Origin: Acidobacteriota bacterium
GTDB taxonomy: Bacteria > Acidobacteriota > Terriglobia > Acidiferrales > UBA7541
Direction: 5' to 3'
DNA length: 64,000 nt
Assembly (NCBI GenBank): GCA_013289855.1
Contig: JABCZD010000014.1
Location: 1 to 64,000 of the forward strand
Shown piece after piece: positions 50,165-58,324 of the stretch (position 1 is the stretch's first letter; each line of letters starts with the position of its first letter). Below the pieces are notes generated by a model. The model was not told where the DNA came from. It did not search any database and saw nothing but the letters and a program-made list of their open reading frames with translations. The translations under genes were made by a program, and so were the position numbers.

Positions 50165-51442
50165 ATGCCTCAGCGCCGCTACCGCGTCCTTGAGGTGGCC
50201 ACCCATCCTGTTCAATACGCCTCCGCCAACTTCCGCGAAATGGCGCGCCATCCGCGAATCGATCTTTCCGTCGCCTATTGCAGCTTGCGCGGCGCCGAAG
50301 CGGGCCACGACCCCGAATTTGGCCGCACCGTGCAATGGGACGTCCCGCTCCTCGACGGCTATCCATGGGTTCAAGTGCCCAATCGCGGAGATGGCGGAGA
50401 ATCCTTCTGGGGACTCTGCAACCCCGGCCTCTGGAAGCTCATTCGCTCCGGCAATTTCGACGCGATCATCGGCTTGACCAGCTATCGCCGCGCAAGTTTT
50501 TGGATTACTTACCTTGCCGCCCGCAGTCGCGGTATCCCATTTATTTTCGGCACCGATGCCTCCACCATCGAACCTCGCGAGAGCCGTCCTTGGAAGCTTT
50601 TTCTCAAACGCCGCGCCTGGCCTCTTTTGTTTCGGCTCGCCACCCAGGTGCTCGTCGTATCCACGCCTGGTCGCGAGATGATGCAGTCTCTGGGCGTACC
50701 CCCTGACCGCATCGCCCTCCTGCACAATACCGTCGACAATGCCTGGTGGCTCTCCGCTTCCGACGCCGCAGACCGCTCCGCCGTGCTCGCATCTTGGGGG
50801 ATCGACGCTACCGATCCCGACGAGCGAGTTATCGTTTTCTGCGCCAAACTCCAGCCATGGAAACGTCCCCTCGATTTGCTGCACGCCTTCGCAAAAGCTG
50901 CACTTCCCAAGACTTCGTTAATCATCGCCGGTGAAGGTCCTCTGCGCCCACAAATGGAATCAGAAGCCGCCACGCTCGGCGTAGCTGATCGCGTCCGATT
51001 CCTCGGCTTCGTCAATCAGTCTCAGCTGCCCGCAATTTACTCCGCCTCTGATCTGATGGTTCTCCCCTCCGAGTACGAACCCTTTGCCATGGTCGTCAAT
51101 GAAGCCATGCTTTGCGGGTGCCCGGTAGCCGTCAGCGACCGCGTCGGCGCGGCGAAAGATCTCGTCGCTCCGGTAGCTCCTGATTTCATTTTTCCCCACG
51201 ATGATGCCGCGGCTCTCGCCGATAGGCTGTGCCGCATCTTTTCCGATCTTGCGCGTCTGAAATCCCTGCGCAGCGCGGTTCGCAAGCGCATGGAGACCTG
51301 GTCGCCCCGTGAAAATGTCGCCGGAGCGCTCGCGGCGATTGACCGCGCTCATGCCGCCAAGCGCAAATTTCCTGGTGCGCCGCTGGTGGCCAATTCATCG
51401 GACCACGCCGAATCTATCGCCTCGCACCAAACTTCCGAATGA
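50165..51442 (+). CDS. GT4-family glycosyltransferase
   Basis: 425 residues from ATG 50165; the frame is open 156 bases further up without conserved sequence. GT-B fold: the C-terminal domain has FCAKLQPWKRPLDLL, IAGEGPLR, RFLGFVNQSQLPAIYSASDLMVLPSEYEPFAMVVNEAM (in parts), with the EPFAMVVNEA donor-binding stretch of GT4 enzymes. First of a surface polysaccharide cluster. Its stop overlaps the next gene by four bases. Confidence 0.9.
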   Translation: MPQRRYRVLEVATHPVQYASANFREMARHPRIDLSVAYCSLRGAEAGHDPEFGRTVQWDVPLLDGYPWVQVPNRGDGGESFWGLCNPGLWKLIRSGNFDAIIGLTSYRRASFWITYLAARSRGIPFIFGTDASTIEPRESRPWKLFLKRRAWPLLFRLATQVLVVSTPGREMMQSLGVPPDRIALLHNTVDNAWWLSASDAADRSAVLASWGIDATDPDERVIVFCAKLQPWKRPLDLLHAFAKAALPKTSLIIAGEGPLRPQMESEAATLGVADRVRFLGFVNQSQLPAIYSASDLMVLPSEYEPFAMVVNEAMLCGCPVAVSDRVGAAKDLVAPVAPDFIFPHDDAAALADRLCRIFSDLARLKSLRSAVRKRMETWSPRENVAGALAAIDRAHAAKRKFPGAPLVANSSDHAESIASHQTSE

Positions 51443-52692
51443 AGTTGCTCATCTATTCTCACTTTTTTGCGCCCAGCATCGGCGGCGTGGAGACCCTGGT
51501 GCTGTCGTTGTCCCGCGGCCTCGCCGCACTCCGCGACGGGAGCGGCATTCCTGAAGACGAACCTCGGTTTGAAATCACGCTCGTCACGCAAACTCCCGCC
51601 GAGACTTACGATGACCGTGTCTTGCCATTCCGCGTCATCCGCCGTCCCAGCAATCTTCAGCTTTGGCGTTTGATTCGCGCCACCGACGTTCTTCACGTCG
51701 CCGGCCCGGCGCTAACCCCGCTGATCTTTGGTTTGCTCGCGCGCAAACCCGTGGTCGTCGAGCATCACGGCTTTCAAACCATCTGCCCCAACGGACAACT
51801 ATTGATCGAGCCTGCCGGAACACCCTGCCCAGGACACTTTATGGCTGGCCACCACAGCGTCTGCTTGCGCTGCAACTCCTCGCAGGGCTGGCTCGTTTCC
51901 GCAAAACTCTGGCTCCTCACGTTCGCGCGGCGCTTCCTTTGCGCGCGCGTGGCCGCCAATATCACTCCCACACGATGGCTTGGGCAACTCATTCGAATTC
52001 CGAGGTCGGTTGCCGTTCCGCATGGCGTTGTTGGACTTCCCGATGCCACTGTTCCACGTGGAACTGACACACTTCCCCGACGCACAGCGTCAGTTCCGCA
52101 GGAATCCGCCGCTTCCGCTACCTCATCCGTCGATTCGCCATCCGGGAACCCGCCGGTGATTGCCTTCCTCGGCCGCCTCGTTACCACCAAGGGCGTTGCC
52201 ACCTTGCTAGAAGCCGTACAAATACTCCGGCGCGCCAGTAAAGTATTCACCGTGCTCGTCGTTGGCGATGGACCTGAACGCCGGGCCCTCGAAGAATCGA
52301 CCAACGCATCACAGCTCGCGGGTATCGTGCGTTTCACCGGCCGCCTGAGTGCCAGCGAATTGGACGCCGCGGTCGCGTCGGTCTCGATAGTCGTGGTCCC
52401 GTCGCTCGGCGGAGAAGTATTTGGCTTGGTCGTGGCGGAAAATATGTTGCGCAGCTTGCCGGTGGTCGCCTCGGATCTCGGCGCTTTCGTGGAAGTTCTC
52501 GGCGACGCCGGCCTTACGTTTGAAACCGGTAACGCCTCCGCGCTCGCGGAACAATTGGCGCGCCTCCTGGATGACCCTAATCTTCGCGTCACCCTCGGTA
52601 AGCGAGCCCGTGAACGCGCCACCCAATTCTGCGATTTTCAGCTCATGCTCGCCGCCCACGAAAAAGTCTATCGCGATGCCCTCATCCGCTAG
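51439..52692 (+). CDS. GT4-family glycosyltransferase
   Basis: 417 residues. N-terminal YSHFFAPSIGGVETLVLSLS and C-terminal FLGRLVTTKGVATLLEA, VVGDGPER, VVPSLGGEVFGLVVAENM place it in GT4. A Pro/Ser/Thr-rich linker of about 40 residues (from about 203) joins the two Rossmann domains and contains the 16-bp parS-like palindrome. A Cys-rich patch (CPNGQ...CPGHF...CLRC) is seen in related enzymes. Sugar donor and acceptor unknown. Confidence 0.9.
   Translation: MKLLIYSHFFAPSIGGVETLVLSLSRGLAALRDGSGIPEDEPRFEITLVTQTPAETYDDRVLPFRVIRRPSNLQLWRLIRATDVLHVAGPALTPLIFGLLARKPVVVEHHGFQTICPNGQLLIEPAGTPCPGHFMAGHHSVCLRCNSSQGWLVSAKLWLLTFARRFLCARVAANITPTRWLGQLIRIPRSVAVPHGVVGLPDATVPRGTDTLPRRTASVPQESAASATSSVDSPSGNPPVIAFLGRLVTTKGVATLLEAVQILRRASKVFTVLVVGDGPERRALEESTNASQLAGIVRFTGRLSASELDAAVASVSIVVVPSLGGEVFGLVVAENMLRSLPVVASDLGAFVEVLGDAGLTFETGNASALAEQLARLLDDPNLRVTLGKRARERATQFCDFQLMLAAHEKVYRDALIR
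52050..52065. promoter_or_regulatory. parS-like centromere palindrome inside a glycosyltransferase gene
   Basis: TGTTCCACGTGGAACT, with a perfect 14-bp palindrome, matches the ParB-binding parS consensus TGTTNCACGTGNAACA at all but the last base and agrees with the TGTTCCACGTGGAAC form used in some bacteria. It is the only such site found in the window. Confidence 0.5.
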
Positions 52693-52925
52693 CCGTGAAT
52701 CGCGGCGCTCCCTTGTTCAGATGCGCGCCAAATATAGAAGACAGAGACACTGTTCACCCTGAGACCTCTCCTTAACCCTTGCGGTCGTTGCGGCCCCGTC
52801 CGGATTTATTTGTGAAACAGCCTATAAAAAGCTTCGCTCCAGAGGTCCTCTTTCTTTTCCGAGCCTCGCGTGCTACGCGAATGCTACTTCCGTAAATCGT
52901 CGCCCTCGGCCATAATTCAGTATCC

Positions 52926-54533
52926 GTGCAACCCATCTTAGGTAATTTGCGGGTCTCGGCCTCCACCGGCAATCTTCGGCGTAACCCGCTGTATCTAATC
53001 GCATTTTTGATTTTTTTCGTCTACGCTGCCAATAAGCTGGCTGACTACGTTATTGGCGACGACATGAACGGTCTGGCTTACGTCGCTCTGACCGTAATCG
53101 TCGGAGCCAGCACCGTGGCCATGCTCAACAATTGGCGGAACGGCCTGTATCTTTTCCTCACCTGGCTCTTATTCGAAGACCTCGCCAGAAAATATCTCGG
53201 CAACAACATGGCCATTTATTTCGGCAAGGATTTTCTCGTTGCCATCGTTTACATGGCCTTCTTCATCGCCTGGCGCGACAAAAAAGTAGCCACCTTCCGC
53301 TTCCCTTTCCGTGTTCCCTTGTTGCTGTTCGTTTGGTTCGGCATCATGCAAGTCTTTAATCCCGCGGCCACCAGCATTTTTTATGGTTTGATGGGCTTCA
53401 AGCTTTATTTTTACTATATCCCGCTGATGTTTGTCGGCTACGCGCTGATCGACTCCGAGAAGGACTTGCGCCGCTTGTTCGCCATCAGTCTTGGTTTAGC
53501 TGCCGTCATCTCGGCGCTCGGTATCGCTCAGGCTATTCTGGGTCATACTTTTCTGAATCCCGCGCATCCCGCCGCCGACATTAAGGATCTCAGCCAGCTC
53601 TACCGCGTGGCGCCAATATCCGGGGTCATCATTTACCGGCCAACCTCGGTCTTCGTCAGCGACGGCCGTTTTAGCGCGTACTTGATGCTTGCTCTTCTAA
53701 TTGCCATCGGTTTCGCTGGCTACCTGGTGTTGCGTAGCCGCCGCGGACGCCTCCAGGCGTTTGCGGGCCTCGTCCTTGTCATTGGCGCGGTCGCCCTCAC
53801 AGGTTCCCGGGGAGCCTTAATTTGGGGAGTTTTCAACGCCGTTGCTGCGTCTGCGGCATTTTTTTGGGGCGCTCCGTGGCGCCAGGGCGAAGCCATGCGC
53901 ATTGTGCGAACCGTGCAGCGCGTCCTCTTGGGAACCACCGTTGCCGTGGTGATTTTACTCTTTACTTTCCCCGACGCGCTGCTCGACCGCTTTACGTTTT
54001 ACAACGAAACATTGTCGCTCGATAGTCCCTCCAGTGAACTTGTCTACCGTGCCCGCGACTATCCTCTCCAGAATTTCCTCGCCGCTTTCGATGCCCCACG
54101 CTGGCCCTATGGCTATGGTTTGGGTACTGCCTCCTTGGGCACGCAGTACGTCGCGCGCATCATGCATGCCGCCCCCATGGGGGTCGGCGTCGAGAGCGGC
54201 TACGGCGAAATCGTTCTTGAGCTCGGCATCGTCGGTTTGGTGCTGTGGCTGGTCTTGAGTTTCTCGATCGTTTTCTCTACCTGGAAAATCGTCAAAAAAA
54301 TGCGCGGTTCACCGCTCTTTCCGCTGGCGTTCGTAATTTTCTGGTATTCCTTCATGGTCCTTGTCCCGCTGACCTACAACGGTCTCAACACCTACCAGAA
54401 CTTCGTCATGAACGCTTATCTCTGGCTGCTCATCGGAGTCTTGTATCGCCTTCCCACCCTCAAGCTCATGGCTCAGGCATCCGGCGAGTCCGCAGGCGCC
54501 TCCATCCGTCAGATACCCACCGGGACGCATTGA
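52926..54533 (+). CDS. O-antigen ligase/polymerase-type membrane protein
   Basis: 535 residues, GTG start, about 12 helices. The Wzy/WaaL-type large periplasmic loop lies between about residues 355 and 430 (LSLDSPSSELVYRARDYPL ... GYGLGTASLGTQYV, VESGYGEIVLELGIVGLVLW), with GSRGA before it. It probably polymerises or transfers lipid-linked oligosaccharides. Set among glycosyltransferases. The 233-base spacer upstream shows no gene. Confidence 0.85.
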   Translation: MQPILGNLRVSASTGNLRRNPLYLIAFLIFFVYAANKLADYVIGDDMNGLAYVALTVIVGASTVAMLNNWRNGLYLFLTWLLFEDLARKYLGNNMAIYFGKDFLVAIVYMAFFIAWRDKKVATFRFPFRVPLLLFVWFGIMQVFNPAATSIFYGLMGFKLYFYYIPLMFVGYALIDSEKDLRRLFAISLGLAAVISALGIAQAILGHTFLNPAHPAADIKDLSQLYRVAPISGVIIYRPTSVFVSDGRFSAYLMLALLIAIGFAGYLVLRSRRGRLQAFAGLVLVIGAVALTGSRGALIWGVFNAVAASAAFFWGAPWRQGEAMRIVRTVQRVLLGTTVAVVILLFTFPDALLDRFTFYNETLSLDSPSSELVYRARDYPLQNFLAAFDAPRWPYGYGLGTASLGTQYVARIMHAAPMGVGVESGYGEIVLELGIVGLVLWLVLSFSIVFSTWKIVKKMRGSPLFPLAFVIFWYSFMVLVPLTYNGLNTYQNFVMNAYLWLLIGVLYRLPTLKLMAQASGESAGASIRQIPTGTH

Positions 54534-54534
54534 A

Positions 54535-55815
54535 TTGCGCGCTGACTTGCCTGCGAACTTGCCCGTGAATCCGCCAGGTAATCTGCCTGCCCGCTCGAAC
54601 ATCGAGTCGCGTGACCGCTTGCGTCTCGCCGTTGTCTCCCCCTTCCTCGATCGCCAGCACGGCACGGAACGCGCTCTCTCCGAAGTCCTCGAACGTCTCG
54701 CGCGCAGCTACCCCTGCGAGATACATCTCTTCGCTCAACAAATCGCCGGCCTCGAAGTCGGCAGCCCCAACGACCGCGATCCCTCGCCAGGCTCCCGCAT
54801 TATTTGGCATCGCGTCGCCACCCTACCGGGTCCGCATCTTCTGCAATTCTTGGCGTGGTTTTTTCGCAACCGTACAGCGCGGCAAAAAGCTGCCCGCCGG
54901 TCCGGTGTGCCGTTTGACTTGGTTCTTTCCCCAGGCATCAACTGTTCCGACGCCGACGTCATAATCGTCCACGCCCTGTTTCACAGCCTGCGCGAACTAT
55001 CTCGAAACTCGCCCTCCCCCGCCGGCATTCTCCGCAATCTGCACCGCAAAATTTACTATCGCTTGCTAACCCAACTCGAAACCAAACTCTATCGCAATCG
55101 CGCAGTCTCTCTGGCCGCCGTCTCGCCGCGCACCAAAGCCGACCTGGCGCGCTACTTTCAGCGCGAAGATGTGCAAATCATTCCGAACGCGGTGGACGCC
55201 AAGGTGTTCTCCCCAGAGGCTCGTCTAGCACGCCGCCCAGAAGCGCGCCATCGTTACGGATTCGCCGACGATCACTTCGTCCTGCTCTTGCTCGGCAACG
55301 ATTGGACCGTCAAAGGCCTTCTCACTCTGCTCCACGCCCTGTCCCTTCTCCCGCAGCTCCCGCTGCGCCTACTCGTCGCTGGCGCCGACACCGTCGAACC
55401 ATTTCGCCAGTTGGCCGCAAGTCTTGGCGTGCTAGATCGCTGCCGTTGGGAGCCGCCCTCCCCGGATGTCATGTCCTTTTATGCCACCGCCGACGTTTAC
55501 GTCAGCCCCAGCCTCGAAGACTCCTTCGCCATGCCCGTCGCCGAAGCCATGGCCTGCGGTCTCCCCGCCATCACCTCCACGCTCGCCGGCATCTCTGCCT
55601 TCGTCGAAGACGGCGTCAACGCCTTCGTTCTCGCCGATCCCAAAGATTCCCATGCCTTGGCCGCCCGCCTCCGCTACATCTATGCGAACATAGCTCTCAG
55701 GCAACAAGTTGCCTGCGCTGCGGCCTGCAAAGCCCGCGAATGGACCTGGGACAACACCGCCGCTCAGGTTTGGCAGTTACTCAGCGCCGCGCGCACAAAA
55801 AAATCTGAAAAATAA
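54535..55815 (+). CDS. GT4-family glycosyltransferase
   Basis: 426 residues from TTG just one base after the preceding stop; a later start is possible because the first 20 residues are a Pro/Asn-Leu repeat (LPANLPVNPPGNLPAR). Domain motifs: LAVVSPFLDRQHGTERALSEVLERL, then IPNAVDAKVF, LLLGNDWTVKGLLTLL and SPSLEDSFAMPVAEAMACGLP. Probably adds a sugar to the polysaccharide repeat unit. Confidence 0.88.
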   Translation: MRADLPANLPVNPPGNLPARSNIESRDRLRLAVVSPFLDRQHGTERALSEVLERLARSYPCEIHLFAQQIAGLEVGSPNDRDPSPGSRIIWHRVATLPGPHLLQFLAWFFRNRTARQKAARRSGVPFDLVLSPGINCSDADVIIVHALFHSLRELSRNSPSPAGILRNLHRKIYYRLLTQLETKLYRNRAVSLAAVSPRTKADLARYFQREDVQIIPNAVDAKVFSPEARLARRPEARHRYGFADDHFVLLLLGNDWTVKGLLTLLHALSLLPQLPLRLLVAGADTVEPFRQLAASLGVLDRCRWEPPSPDVMSFYATADVYVSPSLEDSFAMPVAEAMACGLPAITSTLAGISAFVEDGVNAFVLADPKDSHALAARLRYIYANIALRQQVACAAACKAREWTWDNTAAQVWQLLSAARTKKSEK

Positions 55816-55835
55816 TTTTCTATCGGAGAAGCCGC

Positions 55836-56666
55836 ATGGACGATGACCGCCACGTAAGCACTCTTAGCCGCGCCCTCCGCGGCCTGGCAGCGCTGAATCT
55901 AAACGCCCTCCGCGTCTTCTTGACCAGCGGCCCCGCCAGCGCCGCGCAATACGTCACTTACACCCATCGTATGTACACCGGCTTCGGTCTCCCGTGGCTA
56001 TGGAGCGGCCTGCCCTGGCGCAACGATCTCACCGTTCCACGAATCCCCGTCCAACAACTCTTCCCGGAGATCGATTTCACCCATTCTCCGGCCCTGCTTC
56101 ACCCTTTTCCCCGCACCCTAAGCACACACCCTCACGAACTAATGATCCTCGCTCACGTTGTAAATTCTCTGAAGCCCAAACGCGTCGTTGAATTCGGCAC
56201 CGCCGAAGGCCGCACCGCCCTCAACATCGCTCTGCATCTCCCCGAAGACGGCGAAGTCGTCACCCTGGACTTCCCCCCCATCCCCGGCCAAAACGAAGTC
56301 GGCTTCTACTATTGGGATCAGCCTCTAAAAAGCAAAATCAAACAAATCTTCGACGGCGTAGACACTTGGGACTCCACCCCCTACCACGCCTCCGCAGAAA
56401 TCGTCTTCTGCGATGCCTGCGACCAGCCCCAGGGCCTGGCGGCGGAGACCGCCCAAGCCTTTAAAGTCGTAAAGCCCGGCGGCGTAATCTTCCGCCACGA
56501 CTACAGCAGCGCCCAAGGCCCCACCCATTTCTGGAACGCCCTCGCCAAAGAACTCCCCGTCAAACACCTCGAAGGCACCACCCTGCTCTGCCTTCGCGTC
56601 CAAGATCAATCCACCTACGACAAAATGCAAAAAATGGCCGCCTCCGGCCGCGTCATCCCCGCCTAA
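55836..56666 (+). CDS. Class I SAM-dependent methyltransferase
   Basis: 276 residues. SAM motif I: RVVEFGTAEGRTALNIA; acidic loop VVTLDFPP; later FCDACDQPQ and FKVVKPGGVIFRHDYS. Resembles Methyltransf_24-type enzymes encoded in polysaccharide clusters. The methyl acceptor is likely a sugar or glycolipid, by context only. Confidence 0.83.
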   Translation: MDDDRHVSTLSRALRGLAALNLNALRVFLTSGPASAAQYVTYTHRMYTGFGLPWLWSGLPWRNDLTVPRIPVQQLFPEIDFTHSPALLHPFPRTLSTHPHELMILAHVVNSLKPKRVVEFGTAEGRTALNIALHLPEDGEVVTLDFPPIPGQNEVGFYYWDQPLKSKIKQIFDGVDTWDSTPYHASAEIVFCDACDQPQGLAAETAQAFKVVKPGGVIFRHDYSSAQGPTHFWNALAKELPVKHLEGTTLLCLRVQDQSTYDKMQKMAASGRVIPA

Positions 56667-56685
56667 TCGGTAGAATCCGTCGTAG

Positions 56686-56705
56686 GGGCACGGCATGCCG
56701 TGCCC
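56686..56705. repeat. Perfect 20-bp palindrome GGGCACGGCA/TGCCGTGCCC
   Basis: Flanked by GTAG and CGCC, between convergent genes. It is almost identical to the stem at 6814. Confidence 0.78.
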
Positions 56706-56728
56706 GCCGCTTCAACCCAGATAAATCC

Positions 56729-57613
56729 CTACTTCGCCCTTCGCCCCTCCACTGCCTTCCGCGTAGCCTCCAAGGTAAACCGCAGCGTCTCCCGCGGAAT
56801 GCTCGTGACAAACGGCCCCACCAGCCATCCCAGCCCCGTGGGAATCCCCCGCGTCAAGGAAGCCACCTCGCTCTGCACATACACCCCGCCATCCGCCTGT
56901 TCCACTCGCCACCAGGTCTCCATCTTCCACAAAAATCCGTCATCATCGCCCGGCTCTTTCGAACGCTCCGCGGCCGACCCAGCATCCTCCACTTCCGCTA
57001 TTCGCACCGCTGAGCTCCGGCTATGCGCCAACCCCGCCGCATCGCGAAAGTAGTTCACCTCGTGCTCCGTATCCAACACCACCGTAATCACCTTGTGCCG
57101 CCGAAACCGTAGATACACCCGAAAGTGCCCGCCATCCCGCGAGATCACCTTTGACCGCTCCACATCTGGCGCATAATAAACCGCCTGCCGGTCGTAATCT
57201 TGCAACACCGCCAAAACATCGTCCACCGACGCGCCCGGAATAAACACCACCCCCACCCAGTGATGAATCAGCCCACCCGGACACGCAATCGCCGAAGCGC
57301 CATCCATCGTCTCCAGCTTCTGCACCTCAACGTCTCCCCGTCGCAACCGCTCATAAGCCGCCGCCCGCTCCTCCTCCGGCAACCCATCAATCCACAACAA
57401 CCCTGTCCCACGCTTCAGCTCGAAATCATTCCGCGCATCCGTAGCCCGCACGTACCGCGCAAACGCCGCAGCCGTATCAGTCCCAAGCCGCAAGTTCCCA
57501 GCGCACGCCGGCGTCGCCGTAACCAACCCCACCAACAGCCCCACCGCAACCCACCGTTGAAGCCACCTGCTCTTTACCCCGACCCTGTCGGGGGAGCGGA
57601 CGCCGTCTGTCAC
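56729..57613 (-). CDS. Secreted START/SRPBCC-like domain protein
   Basis: 294 residues from GTG 57613, preceded by GCGGAGAG; the frame is open another 92 codons upstream but that part runs through repeats. A signal segment LQRWVAVGLLVGLVTATPACAG is followed by a START/polyketide-cyclase-like fold: GLIHHWVGVVFIPGASVDDVL, LQDYDRQAVYYAPDVERSKV, HEVNYF and RETLRFTLEATRKAV (each within a separate strand or helix). Function unknown; such proteins bind hydrophobic ligands. Convergent with the methyltransferase gene. Confidence 0.7.
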   Translation of the reverse strand: MTDGVRSPDRVGVKSRWLQRWVAVGLLVGLVTATPACAGNLRLGTDTAAAFARYVRATDARNDFELKRGTGLLWIDGLPEEERAAAYERLRRGDVEVQKLETMDGASAIACPGGLIHHWVGVVFIPGASVDDVLAVLQDYDRQAVYYAPDVERSKVISRDGGHFRVYLRFRRHKVITVVLDTEHEVNYFRDAAGLAHSRSSAVRIAEVEDAGSAAERSKEPGDDDGFLWKMETWWRVEQADGGVYVQSEVASLTRGIPTGLGWLVGPFVTSIPRETLRFTLEATRKAVEGRRAK

Positions 57614-57682
57614 AACTCTCCGCTCGCTCAGTCGCCCACTGCTTGGCGCGGCCCTCAGCCCATTCCGTCCTCCCCCCAACCA

Positions 57683-57726
57683 GCGCCGCAAGGCGCGGCA
57701 CAGGTTAGCCCAGCCCGAAAGGGCTG
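57683..57726. repeat. Two adjacent stem-loops (GCGCC-GCAA-GGCGC; CAGCCC-GAAA-GGGCTG)
   Basis: Both stems have tetraloops and lie 14 bases apart. Similar GNNA-loop stems recur in this window's spacers. They occupy the apparent 5' extension of the START-like gene. Confidence 0.6.
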
Positions 57727-58000
57727 GGTCTCCGTAACCCAACATCACCGAGCGCCGGAGGAGCGACACATGCTCCAAGCAGCCCATGCCGACCCAATTC
57801 CGAGTTGCGCAGGCATCTTGCCGACGTCTTTCCCCGCAACGATCCTCAACTGTGACGGAATTTTCGGACACCCTAGAACGCTCCCTCAAGACGCTAATTC
57901 AGTCGTATGTCAAACAAAAATAAGGCATTATAATCCTGCTGCCAAGACACCCGTGTTCCATACCCCGTCCAGAATGCACGAGCATAGCCCAATACCAAAC

Positions 58001-58025
58001 AAAAAGCCCCGACCAGAGCCGGGGC
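58001..58025 (-). terminator. Terminator downstream of the DUF4139 gene
   Basis: Minus strand: GCCCCG-loop-CGGGGC followed by TTTTT. It lies about 300 bases beyond the DUF4139 stop. The stretch 57890-58324 otherwise has no gene that I can support. Confidence 0.6.
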
Positions 58026-58265
58026 CTATCACCAACATCTGCCTATCTATCTAGAGGGAAGAAAAGTGGCGGGTTGGGTAGCTCGCACACGACCCCTTGC
58101 GGAGCCGCTGTCCCCGCGCGGCCCCCAACCCGTTCCTCAGACCTTACGCGCCCCCACCCGTCCTCTCAATGGGCCGCCAGACTCATTCCACCCGGTACCA
58201 GGGTTGTAGTACACCTCGCCTCCGGCGGCCCAAATCACCAGTACTCCTCGCCGCCGTATGTAGGT

Positions 58266-58283
58266 GCCGGACTTTAGTCCGGC
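58266..58283. repeat. Palindrome GCCGGAC-TTTA-GTCCGGC
   Basis: A 7-bp perfect stem with 4-base loop preceded by TGTAGGT. The same TGTAGGTGCCG prefix begins the stem at 63356. Confidence 0.7.
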
Positions 58284-58324
58284 CTGGCTCATTTCCTCCG
58301 GGCAATCCCTCTCTCGCCGCCCAC

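Noticed and set aside
57200..58054. 284-codon plus-strand frame
   Set aside because: Antisense to the START-like gene and spans repeats and a terminator.
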